The notes under the pieces are model-generated. The model had not been told where the DNA came from. It did no database searches and worked only from the letters and a program-made list of their open reading frames with translations. Below, one piece after another: positions 1 to 7,765 of a stretch of 18,096 bases of DNA. Position numbers and translations under genes: made by a program. Positions within the stretch are counted from its first letter, which is position 1; each line of letters opens with the position of its first letter. This DNA is from Deltaproteobacteria bacterium (GTDB lineage: Bacteria; Desulfobacterota; Desulfobacteria; Desulfobacterales; SURF-7): NCBI GenBank assembly GCA_019307665.1, contig JAFDJC010000020.1:1-18096 (forward strand), read 5' to 3'.

Positions 1-48
1 TTTCGTTTAATTGAGACTATAAAACTGGGAATAAACAGCTTCATCATA

Positions 49-71
49 TTTGTGCTACAATGTAGTACAAA
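49..71. repeat. Imperfect palindrome, operator-like
   Basis: The arms TTTGTGCTACA (49-59) and TGTAGTACAAA (61-71) are inverted copies with one mismatch around a single central base. The shape suits a dimeric regulator site, but the gene it would serve is off the left edge or absent. The rest of 1-248 shows no credible ORF. Confidence 0.35.
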
Positions 72-198
72 ATTGGTGCCAATGAGGGGAGATAGACCGA
101 ATAATTTTATAACATTAAGAATAGATTGATTAAATTGTTGAAGGGAAGCAATCTGAGGCCTATGGGAAAGAATAAGATCCGTCATATATGACCTGTTC

Positions 199-237
199 GG
201 TCAAATATGACGGTCAAATATGACGGTCAAATATGAC
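199..237. repeat. Three perfect 13-bp tandem repeats (GGTCAAATATGAC)
   Basis: GGTCAAATATGAC occurs at 199-211, 212-224 and 225-237 with no spacer. A related, perfectly palindromic GTCATATATGAC precedes them at 181-192. Each unit is itself a near-palindrome (GTCAAATATGAC, one mismatch). The array sits just past the stop codon of the minus-strand sigma-54 activator, so it is either a multi-site operator for something to the left or a 3' element of that transcript. Function unknown. Confidence 0.8.
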
Positions 238-248
238 GCGTAATATGG

Positions 249-1763
249 TCAAGGTTTAAAGGATGGACGATGAATCCCATGTTTTCGCATCCGTCCGCGA
301 AGGGTGCTGGAATTCAGCCCGAGAAGTTCAGCGGCTCCGTCTTTTCCGGAAATATTCCAATTGGTTTTTCTTAGCACCTGCAGAATATACTTTTTTTCCA
401 TCTCTGAAAGGCTTTTCATTGGTGCATCATGAGGGGTGCTTTCATCCGATGCGGGTGCTCTCAATGGGGCGACCAGTTGCAGCATCTTTCCGGGAGTAAC
501 GATTACCGCACGTTCAATCACATTCTCCAATTCCCTTACATTGCCGGGCCAGGGATAGGCTTTGAGATCGTTCATGACATCGGTTGGAACCGTCTTGATA
601 TGTTTACCGAGTCGTCGCTGAGCCTTTTTAATGATCAAGTTGACGAGCAAAGGGATGTCTTCCATACGCTCTCTTAGTGGAGGAATTGACAATGGGAATA
701 CATTAAGACGATACCAAAGATCTTTTCTAAATCGTCCCTGTTTGATATCCTCTTCAAGGTTTCGGTTGGTCGCCGCAATGATGCGGATATCAGTATGCTT
801 CACCCGGGAACTACCCAGCCGTTCAAACTCGCCGTCCTGAACGACCCTGAGCAATTTTTGCTGAAGCGCAAGAGGCAATTCGCCGATCTCGTCTAAAAAT
901 ATGGTGGCCCCGTCTGCAAGCTCAAAACGTCCGATTCTTTTTTCAACCGCACCGGTGAACGCCCCTTTTTCATGGCCGAAAAGCTCCGATTCAATCAAGT
1001 TTGCCGGTAAAGCAGCGCAATCCACTTTGATCAGGGGTCGCTCTTTCCTTTGGCTGCCATGATGAATAGCTCTGGCGATGAGCTCTTTTCCGGTGCCGGA
1101 TTCACCCAGGATGAGCACGGTGGTATCCGTGGGCGCGATCTGCTCTAAGTTGTATAGAACGTATTTAAAGACCTCGCTTTCCCCGACGATGTTGCCATAG
1201 TCATGCATCAGCTTGATCTCTTCGCCCAGATAGGTGCATTCCGCTTCCAGTTGTTTTTTTAACACCTCCATCTCTGACAATACATCGCGTAGACGCTGCT
1301 CGGCCTGTTTCTGCTCGCTGATATCAATCCCAAAACCCATAAGTACAGGTTTGTCCTCCATCATTGTTCGCACTGCTGAATAAATATGGGGTATTTTTTT
1401 TCCACTTTTAGTCACCAGCGTGGCTTCAAGAGTGACCTCCCCATCGGTGAATGTTTTTTCTACAGCAGCCTCTATTGCCGGATGTTCCTTTTTATCGAAA
1501 AAGTCGGTAGGACGCATGTTCAGGTAGTCATCCGCAGAATATTCGGTAATTTCATCGTGCCTATTATTCCAACGGATGAGTTGAGGTCGATCGTCCCAGA
1601 TGTAAAATGTCCCCGGTAATCTGTCGAGGATCTCATCCAAGACTTTTTTCTCTGACTTTAGTGTATCGTTGAAACGTTTGAGCTTAGCTATCTTACGTTT
1701 CAATTTGGCAACCTCGGTTTTTAATTCCTCAATATCAGTTTTCTCGGGCATTCTTGACACCAT
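249..1763 (-). CDS. Sigma-54-dependent activator, coiled coil-PAS-AAA+-Fis HTH
   Basis: A 504-residue bacterial enhancer-binding protein. Domains in order: a Lys/Glu-rich coiled coil (about 8-45), a PAS domain (about 45-150), a short linker helix, the AAA+ domain and a Fis-type HTH (about 455-497). Walker A is GESGTGKE (220-227), the sigma-54 contact loop is a canonical GAFTGA (267-272), Walker B is IFLDE (288-292), and WPGNVRELEN follows at 405-414. It has no receiver domain, so input should come through the PAS domain or a partner rather than phosphorylation. The ATG at 1763 has AAGGAG about 14 nt upstream; Met5 is an alternative start. It is separate from the VOC/glpD pair, with 126 nt between, and its targets cannot be assigned from the sequence. 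Confidence 0.93.
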   Translation of the reverse strand: MVSRMPEKTDIEELKTEVAKLKRKIAKLKRFNDTLKSEKKVLDEILDRLPGTFYIWDDRPQLIRWNNRHDEITEYSADDYLNMRPTDFFDKKEHPAIEAAVEKTFTDGEVTLEATLVTKSGKKIPHIYSAVRTMMEDKPVLMGFGIDISEQKQAEQRLRDVLSEMEVLKKQLEAECTYLGEEIKLMHDYGNIVGESEVFKYVLYNLEQIAPTDTTVLILGESGTGKELIARAIHHGSQRKERPLIKVDCAALPANLIESELFGHEKGAFTGAVEKRIGRFELADGATIFLDEIGELPLALQQKLLRVVQDGEFERLGSSRVKHTDIRIIAATNRNLEEDIKQGRFRKDLWYRLNVFPLSIPPLRERMEDIPLLVNLIIKKAQRRLGKHIKTVPTDVMNDLKAYPWPGNVRELENVIERAVIVTPGKMLQLVAPLRAPASDESTPHDAPMKSLSEMEKKYILQVLRKTNWNISGKDGAAELLGLNSSTLRGRMRKHGIHRPSFKP

Positions 1764-1889
1764 TATGGTTCTTCACTCTCCTTCAAGAAACTTATAATCA
1801 GATGTTTTTATAATACTTATCATTGTTTTTAGTTCAAGCTAGAATCCCCAGCGATCCGTCAGCCGGACTTCCAGGTCTTTCTTGTTGCC

Positions 1890-2240
1890 TTATTGCCATA
1901 CTTCCACGCGGTTTCCCTCCGGATCAAAAAGATAAAACACCCTGGCATCCCATGAATGCTCCTTGATTATAGTTGGCTTTAATCCGGCTTTTTCAACAAA
2001 TTCCCATGCATTGTCAATGTTTTCTACTTCAAGTGACAGGGTTATCCCTTTTCCATTGCAGCTTTTTATGGAAGCACGCTTTTCATCAGCAATACTTAAC
2101 CGGGACGTTGCATTTAAACAAAACTCAATAAACCAGTCTGTTGAAAAGTTAACCGTCAAATTTAAATGATCCCGGTAAAATCGGATAGTTTTTTCCCATT
2201 TACTGCAATAGAAAATTGTGTTGGCGGTTTTGATTTTCAT
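1890..2240 (-). CDS. VOC (glyoxalase/bleomycin-resistance fold) protein
   Basis: A small protein of 116 residues from the ATG at 2240, which has GGAAGGG a few bases upstream. An upstream in-frame TTG at 2258 is less likely. The sequence shows one beta-alpha-beta-beta-beta half followed by the typical C-terminal signature ARVFYLFDPEGNRVEVWQ, as in glyoxalase I, extradiol dioxygenase and bleomycin-resistance relatives. VOC proteins act as metal-dependent lyases, isomerases or binding proteins, and the substrate cannot be inferred here. The gene starts 28 nt after the glpD stop on the same strand, so it is probably the second cistron of a glpD operon. A role near triose-phosphate or methylglyoxal metabolism is possible but is only inference. 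Confidence 0.8.
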   Translation of the reverse strand: MKIKTANTIFYCSKWEKTIRFYRDHLNLTVNFSTDWFIEFCLNATSRLSIADEKRASIKSCNGKGITLSLEVENIDNAWEFVEKAGLKPTIIKEHSWDARVFYLFDPEGNRVEVWQ

Positions 2241-2268
2241 GTCCCTTCCCTCTTTCAATAAATGGGAC

Positions 2269-3837
2269 CTAATCTAAAATATAGCCTCCGGCCAATTCAA
2301 TATACTGTTTGATTTGAGATTTAACCCAGTCCTGATCATAGCCCAATTCCCGGGCCATTAATAATGCCACCTCAGGCGCCATTTCCATGCTGGCACGGGC
2401 ATCCAGCAGGAGGGCCCTGACTCTGCGGGCTAAAAAATCTTCGACCGTGCGGGCCATTTCATTTCTGACAGCCCAAAGAACCTGGGCCTTTGTAAATTCA
2501 TAACCAGGGTGTAATTTTTCACCAAAAGAACTGTCATTATGGATGATATCCATAATGTGTGCACGGTCAGCACCATAGAAATACCCTGGTGCGTCAAAAC
2601 GTGTATTCTTGACATACCCATGTATCGGCATATTTCTGGTGACACAGGCTTTTTCAGGTAATCCGCCGACAAGCGTCGCTTTGTTGACCGTATCCTCCGC
2701 CATTTTACGGTATGTGGTCCACTTGCCCCCGGTAATCGTTACAAGACCGGATAAGGAAACGATCAGTTTGTGGCTGCGGGATATTTCTTTTGTGCTTTTT
2801 TCATTATCCTGCTGCGCCGCAAGAGGGCGCAGACCGGCAAAAACACTTAAAACATCTTTTCTTTGGGGGTCCTTTTTCAGATATTTTGCTGCGGTTGATA
2901 AAATAAACTCGATTTCCGTTTCCAAGGCGCGCGGCTCCAGGGCGGTTTGCTCAATCGGCGTATCGGTTGTGCCGACGATCACCTTGCCATGCCAGGGGAC
3001 CGCAAACAGGACCCGCCCGTCGGAAGTTTTGGGGATCATAATAGCAGTTTCACTTTGCAGAAAAGATTTATCAAGCACAATATGAACCCCCTGACTGGGC
3101 CGGACTGTTTTGGGGGTCGCCGGATCATTCATATGCAAGATATCATCGACAAACACACCTGTGGCATTTATTACGACACGCGATTTAAGGGTATACAGGT
3201 CACCTGTTTCTTCCTCTCTTGCTTTGACGCCGCATACCAGATTCTGCTTATCTTTGATTAAGCCTGTTACTTTGATGTAATTTAAAGCAATACCACCATT
3301 TTCTACGGCAGTTTGTGCCAGGTTGATTGACAGACGGGCATCATCAAACTGTCCATCATAATAAATAACGCCGCCATTCAGTTGTTTTTCACTCAAGTTA
3401 GGAATGGCCGTTAAAGTTTCTTCCTTGGATATCTTTTCCGATGGACCAAGACCCAGTTTGCCGGCCATCATATCATAAACTTTCATTCCGATATTATAAA
3501 ACGGCCCTTCCCACCAGTCATAACTTGGGATAATAAAAGCTTGGTTTTTAACCAAATGGGGAGCGTTCCGGCATAATAATCCTCTCTCATGCAATGCTTC
3601 CAGAACAAGAGAAATATCTCCCTGGGCAAGATATCGCACACCGCCATGAACCAGTTTTGTACTCCTGCTGGAGGTCCCTTTGGCAAAATCGGATTGTTCC
3701 AGCAAAACAGTCGAATAATCTCTGGAAGCTGCATCGACTGCAACGCCAAGTCCTGTTGCGCCGCCCCCGATAACAATAATATCCCATATTTTATCGGGAG
3801 ATCTCTTTAATTTGTTTAATAAATGTTCTCTCTGCAT
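2269..3837 (-). CDS. glpD: FAD-dependent glycerol-3-phosphate dehydrogenase
   Basis: A 522-residue protein that oxidises sn-glycerol 3-phosphate to dihydroxyacetone phosphate and passes electrons through FAD to the membrane quinone pool. The N-terminal dinucleotide fold has IVIGGGATGLG (21-31). The family signature GTSSRSTKLVHGGVRYL lies at 54-70, AGLRPL at 335-340, and GGKWTTYRKMAE at 370-381, followed by the C-terminal DAO-C region (about 400-520). Length is close to the usual 500-560. The ATG at 3837 has GAGG about 11 nt upstream. It is followed by the VOC gene on the same strand. A divergent promoter region with a 10-bp inverted repeat lies upstream. No glpK or glpF is in the window. The call is secure; physiological direction and electron acceptor are inference. 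Confidence 0.95.
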   Translation of the reverse strand: MQREHLLNKLKRSPDKIWDIIVIGGGATGLGVAVDAASRDYSTVLLEQSDFAKGTSSRSTKLVHGGVRYLAQGDISLVLEALHERGLLCRNAPHLVKNQAFIIPSYDWWEGPFYNIGMKVYDMMAGKLGLGPSEKISKEETLTAIPNLSEKQLNGGVIYYDGQFDDARLSINLAQTAVENGGIALNYIKVTGLIKDKQNLVCGVKAREEETGDLYTLKSRVVINATGVFVDDILHMNDPATPKTVRPSQGVHIVLDKSFLQSETAIMIPKTSDGRVLFAVPWHGKVIVGTTDTPIEQTALEPRALETEIEFILSTAAKYLKKDPQRKDVLSVFAGLRPLAAQQDNEKSTKEISRSHKLIVSLSGLVTITGGKWTTYRKMAEDTVNKATLVGGLPEKACVTRNMPIHGYVKNTRFDAPGYFYGADRAHIMDIIHNDSSFGEKLHPGYEFTKAQVLWAVRNEMARTVEDFLARRVRALLLDARASMEMAPEVALLMARELGYDQDWVKSQIKQYIELAGGYILD

Positions 3838-3923
3838 AAATTGAGTGCCTCATCAACTGTATAAATTCTTTCTTCCCATACAAGGGTCTTGACTATAACA
3901 GAGGGTTGTCTCTGATCATTTTT

Positions 3924-3976
3924 AACAAAATATCATATATATTTTGTTTGCGATAGTTAAACCTGAATTTTATCAT
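3924..3976. promoter_or_regulatory. Divergent promoter region with 10-bp inverted repeat
   Basis: The arms AACAAAATAT (3924-3933) and ATATTTTGTT (3939-3948) form a perfect inverted repeat with a 5-nt spacer. On the minus strand a candidate glpD promoter reads TTTAAC (plus 3956-3961), 18 nt, TATGAT (plus 3932-3937), so its -10 lies inside the repeat. On the plus strand TTGCGA (3948-3953), 17 nt, TATCAT (3971-3976) could drive the signalling operon. A repressor on the palindrome could therefore control both directions. The rest of 3838-4156 shows no gene. Confidence 0.4.
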
Positions 3977-4156
3977 ATGAAAAAAATATTGTCTTTGTGA
4001 TCTAATATGCCGTGAACGGTTTAAAAAGGGAAAGGCTGATTTGGTACACCCCGGCTTCAAGTCGTTTTCCGATTGCCCAAAAACGCTCCTTGCCCGCCAG
4101 GGTTCTTTGTGATAGTGCTCCGGAATTCACTGTAATTTATGTTAACAGGAAAATTC

Positions 4157-4540
4157 ATGAAGATTATGATAATTGATGATGAGCCTGATGTCCTTGACTA
4201 TCTTACGGCAGTTTTGGAAGATAATGGGTTTGACACCTGTACCATTGAAGAGGATAAACCGCTTGATGAGGCGATCCAATCATACAGTCCGGATCTTATA
4301 ATACTTGATATTATGATGCCCAGACGATCGGGCGTATCTATTTATAAGGAGTTGAGATCAACCCATGAATTTAAGACTATCCCCATTGCCATTATAAGCG
4401 GGATGTTGCCTGAAAAAGATTTTAAAAAAAGTTTTCAAAATCTTGTAAATGACAATACCATTTCTCTTCCTGATGGATTTATTGAAAAACCGATTCAATT
4501 AAAGGAATTACTGGAGCTTATTCAGAAACTCTTGAATTAA
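4157..4540 (+). CDS. REC-only response regulator (first of three)
   Basis: A stand-alone receiver domain of 127 residues with no output domain. The acidic pocket is IDDEPD (D7, D8), the phospho-acceptor is D51 in LIILDIMMP, the switch residue is S81 and the conserved lysine is K111 in IEKP. The D51-to-K111 distance is about 8 residues longer than in CheY, with the extra sequence between beta4 and beta5. The ATG at 4157 is chosen over one at 4139 because AGGA sits 6 nt before it. The stop is 10 nt before the histidine kinase start, so the two are almost certainly co-transcribed. Such proteins work as phosphorelay intermediates or by protein-protein contact. It is probably a direct partner of the adjacent kinase. 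Confidence 0.92.
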   Translation: MKIMIIDDEPDVLDYLTAVLEDNGFDTCTIEEDKPLDEAIQSYSPDLIILDIMMPRRSGVSIYKELRSTHEFKTIPIAIISGMLPEKDFKKSFQNLVNDNTISLPDGFIEKPIQLKELLELIQKLLN

Positions 4541-4550
4541 TGAGGATGTT

Positions 4551-5981
4551 ATGGCCGCACCATCCAATCTTGATAAATGGATTCAGAAAAATTTATTTGA
4601 CGTGGTACCCACGGCTATCGCTGTAATCAACCTTGAATTTGATCTTGTATACGCAAACAAGGCCTTTGAAGAGATGTTTGGTCCCTGGCAGGAAAAAAAA
4701 TGTTACTCGGTATATAAAAATCGAGACTCCGTATGTGTAGACTGCAAAGGAGCCAAAGCTTTTAAAGACGGCATGTCTTGTGTAAATGAGGAGGTTGGAT
4801 ATGATAAAAACGGAAAGCTGACCCAATATATCAAACATACTGTTCCTGTTGCAGACGAACACGGAAACATTCAGTTTCTGATAGAAATGTCAACAGATGT
4901 TACTGAAACTGAACGGATGCGCAAAGAGCGGCAGCTTCTCTTTGACCAGGTTCCCTGCAATATTTTACTTATAGACAGAGATTTTCATATTGTAAGAACA
5001 AACAAAAGTGTGCGGAAAATATTCGGTGATATTGAAGGAAAGTATTGTTATGAGACCTTAAAAGGATTGGATCATCAATGCTCTGAGTGTACTGCAAGGC
5101 AATCGTTTTCTGACGGAAAGATGCATACCGGGCTTCATGTCTGGAAATCCAATACTGGTGAAGAGATATATTCCCAGGTAACCACCGTGCCTTTGGATGA
5201 GGGTGATGGAAAATTTGGTCTGGTCATGGAAATGGCTGTGGATATTACCCAGACTGTCAAGCTTGAAGATGAAAAGCTTGAGGCGGAAAGGCTGGCCGCG
5301 GTGGGCCAGACTGTCGCCGGTCTTGCCCATGGGGTAAAAAATCTCATTACCGGTCTTGAGGGCGGCATGTACATGCTTAATTCAGGAATGAAAAAAAGCA
5401 ATGTGGAACGGATCCAAAAAGGAATGGAAATGCTGGGTAGGAATATCGGACGGGTTTCCACCTTTGTAAGAGAATTTTTAAGTTTTTCCAAAGGAAGGAA
5501 AATAAAAGCAAAACTTGGAGATCCTGCTAAAATTGCCGCAGAGGTTGTGGATCTTTATGCTGAAAAAGCAAAGGAACTTGGTATTGAGATTATAAATGAA
5601 AAAGGTAATGACATCCCACCTGCCCATATGGATAGTGAAGGGATCCATGAGTGCCTTACAAATCTTGTGGGGAATGCCATTGATGCCTGCCGCATGAGTG
5701 ATGATACCAAAAGCTGCCATGTATGGGTGAGAACCCTTGAAAAAGACGGTACAATTATTTATGAAGTTATTGACGATGGGTGTGGAATGGATTACGAAGT
5801 AAAGCAAAAGGTATTTACAAATTTTTTTACCACTAAAGGACTTGGAGGAACCGGCCTTGGGCTTCTTATGACCAAGAAGATCGTCCAGGAGCACGGGGGG
5901 AGAATCGATCTGGAATCCGAGCCTGGAAAAGGGACGACCTTCAGGATTCTGCTACCCCGAAAAAGATTGCCCAAACCTTAA
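4551..5981 (+). CDS. Soluble sensor histidine kinase with two Cys-containing PAS domains
   Basis: A 476-residue kinase with no membrane segment, so it senses a cytoplasmic signal. PAS1 spans about 12-118 and PAS2 about 125-235. Then come a dimerisation/phosphoacceptor helix with H260 in LAHGVKN and a HATPase domain with NLVGNAIDAC (N box, 371-380), DDGCGMD (408-414) and GGTGLGL (432-438). Both PAS domains carry the same cysteine pattern C-Y-x9-C-x2-C (C51/C62/C65 and C166/C177/C180), suggesting metal, Fe-S or thiol-based sensing; this is inference. The residue after the phospho-histidine is G rather than the usual E/D. GAGG precedes the ATG. It is flanked by its likely cognate REC protein and, 4 nt downstream, a sigma-54 activator. 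Confidence 0.93.
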   Translation: MAAPSNLDKWIQKNLFDVVPTAIAVINLEFDLVYANKAFEEMFGPWQEKKCYSVYKNRDSVCVDCKGAKAFKDGMSCVNEEVGYDKNGKLTQYIKHTVPVADEHGNIQFLIEMSTDVTETERMRKERQLLFDQVPCNILLIDRDFHIVRTNKSVRKIFGDIEGKYCYETLKGLDHQCSECTARQSFSDGKMHTGLHVWKSNTGEEIYSQVTTVPLDEGDGKFGLVMEMAVDITQTVKLEDEKLEAERLAAVGQTVAGLAHGVKNLITGLEGGMYMLNSGMKKSNVERIQKGMEMLGRNIGRVSTFVREFLSFSKGRKIKAKLGDPAKIAAEVVDLYAEKAKELGIEIINEKGNDIPPAHMDSEGIHECLTNLVGNAIDACRMSDDTKSCHVWVRTLEKDGTIIYEVIDDGCGMDYEVKQKVFTNFFTTKGLGGTGLGLLMTKKIVQEHGGRIDLESEPGKGTTFRILLPRKRLPKP

Positions 5982-5985
5982 TCAT

Positions 5986-7737
5986 ATGCCGGAGAAAACG
6001 CGTTTAATACTGTTTTTGGGAGATGGTGGCAACAACCTTCATGTTTTGGCAGAAGGTCTTGCCAACCGGATAAAAACGAATTCTGTTAATTTTATCAGTG
6101 CTTCCATGAGGCCGCCTAAGGTAAACCCGATCACAAAAAGGATTATCGAGGAGGCAGGCATAAACAGTTCAAAAACCCCCATGCTTTCCCTCCTTGATAT
6201 AGAACCCTTTATGTTTGATCTCATTATTACGCTGGGAAACTTTGATCAAAGCTGTCGTCCCACCTTGCCGGGGATGCCGCCCCATCTTCACTGGGATATA
6301 CCGGATCCCGCAGATAGTGCTGACGAGATGGTCGTATATAACGAGTTGCAGACAGCAAGAAAAAAGATGGAGGAGAATCTTGACATCCTGTTTCACTCCG
6401 GTCTCCTACATGCCTTGTTTGTGACACGGCGCAACCTGGAACTGATTCTTGATAATCTTCTTGATGGAGTCATGGCCCATACCACAAACAGAAGGATTTT
6501 CTATTTTAACAAGGCAGCGGAAATAATTACCGGCTATAAACGGGATGACATTCTCGGCAAGGACTGCCACGATGTCTTTCCTGGAAGGTTTTGCGGTGGT
6601 GATTGTGAGTTTTGCGAGAGTGTCAACACAAAAGAAAAGCAAAGCATTACCAGAAAAGAAATTGTTTTTAAAAGACCTGACCAAAAAGAGCGTAACCTTA
6701 TCATGTCCATCATGCCTCTTACCGGGGAGCAAAATGAAGAGGTGGGAGCACTTTTATCATTTAAGGATAACACTGAATTAAACAGGCTTAAGGGCAGGCT
6801 GAAACACCATCATTCCCTTGGCAGTCTGGTGGGAAAAGATCCGAAAACCCTTGATTTGTTTGACCAGATCAGGGAGGTCAGTTCCGTTCTTGTGCCTGTT
6901 CTTGTTGAAGGCGAAAGCGGCACCGGAAAAGAGCTTGTGGCAAAAGCCATTCATGATACCGGCCCTCGTGCGGATAAACCCTTTGTGGCAATTAACTGCG
7001 GCGCTCTTCCTGAGGGGATTCTTGAGAGTGAATTGTTCGGCCATGTGGCAGGGGCGTTTTCAGGGGCCATCCATGACAGAAAAGGCCGATTTGAACTGGC
7101 CCATGAAGGAACGATTTTTCTGGATGAGGTCAGTGAATTATCTAAAGCCATGCAGGTGAAACTTTTACGAGTGCTTCAGGAGCAGCAGTTTGAACGAGTG
7201 GGAGGTGAAAAGACCATTCAGGTTAATGTCCGTATAATAAGTGCCACAAATCGGAACCTTCTTAAACGTGTGGAAAGAAAAAAATTCAGGCGGGATCTTT
7301 ATTACAGGCTGTGCGTTGTTCCCATTACACTTCCTCCACTAAGGGATAGACGGCTTGACATTCCCATGCTTGTGGAGCATTTCCTTGAAATTACGGCCCA
7401 GGAGATTATTCGACCGGTGTTATCACCTTCAAATGATGTTATGGATATCTTATCCAGCTACGCCTGGCCCGGGAATGTGAGGGAACTAAGAAATGCCGTG
7501 GAATATGCGTATGTAAAATGCAGGACCGGCCTTATTGAAATAATGCACCTTCCGCCTGAAATTGCCAATCATAAAGAGAAAAAAACTGTGAAACCGGGGC
7601 CGGCATTAAAAGTTGAAAAAGAGAAAATGTTGGTTGCCCTGGCAAGAGCTGAAGGAAACAGGAAGGAAGCAGCCAAACTCCTTGGCATCGGAAGGGCTAC
7701 CCTTTATAGGTATTTGGATTTATACGATTTGAAATAG
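5986..7737 (+). CDS. Sigma-54 activator with degenerate LMW-phosphatase-like domain and Cys-rich PAS
   Basis: A 583-residue enhancer-binding protein. Residues 6-110 follow the low-molecular-weight tyrosine phosphatase/ArsC fold: LILFLGDGGNNLHVLAEGL matches the P-loop helix, VNPITKRIIEEAGI and FDLIITLG match later family motifs, and WDIPDP matches the DP loop. The nucleophilic Cys is G12 and the P-loop Arg is L18, so it should be catalytically dead. A PAS domain follows (about 148-265) with C194, C203, C207 and C210. The AAA+ domain has GESGTGKE (309-316), GAFSGA (356-361, Thr to Ser) and IFLDE (377-381). A Fis HTH lies at 546-580. It has no REC domain. The start lies 4 nt after the kinase stop with no clear ribosome site, implying translational coupling. 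It is likely a direct redox or ligand sensor. Confidence 0.92.
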   Translation: MPEKTRLILFLGDGGNNLHVLAEGLANRIKTNSVNFISASMRPPKVNPITKRIIEEAGINSSKTPMLSLLDIEPFMFDLIITLGNFDQSCRPTLPGMPPHLHWDIPDPADSADEMVVYNELQTARKKMEENLDILFHSGLLHALFVTRRNLELILDNLLDGVMAHTTNRRIFYFNKAAEIITGYKRDDILGKDCHDVFPGRFCGGDCEFCESVNTKEKQSITRKEIVFKRPDQKERNLIMSIMPLTGEQNEEVGALLSFKDNTELNRLKGRLKHHHSLGSLVGKDPKTLDLFDQIREVSSVLVPVLVEGESGTGKELVAKAIHDTGPRADKPFVAINCGALPEGILESELFGHVAGAFSGAIHDRKGRFELAHEGTIFLDEVSELSKAMQVKLLRVLQEQQFERVGGEKTIQVNVRIISATNRNLLKRVERKKFRRDLYYRLCVVPITLPPLRDRRLDIPMLVEHFLEITAQEIIRPVLSPSNDVMDILSSYAWPGNVRELRNAVEYAYVKCRTGLIEIMHLPPEIANHKEKKTVKPGPALKVEKEKMLVALARAEGNRKEAAKLLGIGRATLYRYLDLYDLK

Positions 7738-7742
7738 AGGTT

Positions 7743-7765
7743 AGCCTTTTAAAATGCAAAAAGCT
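7743..7765. terminator. Weak possible bidirectional terminator
   Basis: AGCCTTTT (7743-7750) can pair with AAAAAGCT (7758-7765) with one mismatch, between the convergent ends of the sigma-54 activator and the toxin gene. Its right half lies inside the toxin coding end. The stem is short and AT-rich, so this is tentative. Confidence 0.2.

Noticed and set aside
263..840. Plus-strand ORFs opposite the first sigma-54 activator
   Set aside because: They lie antisense to a well-supported AAA+ coding frame and encode nothing recognisable. The same applies to the other ORFs opposite glpD, the kinase, the activators and the redox genes.
4051..4066. Sigma-54-like TGGTACACCCCGGC ahead of the signalling operon
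   Set aside because: GG and GC are separated by 9 rather than 10 nt, and spacing is nearly invariant for sigma-54.
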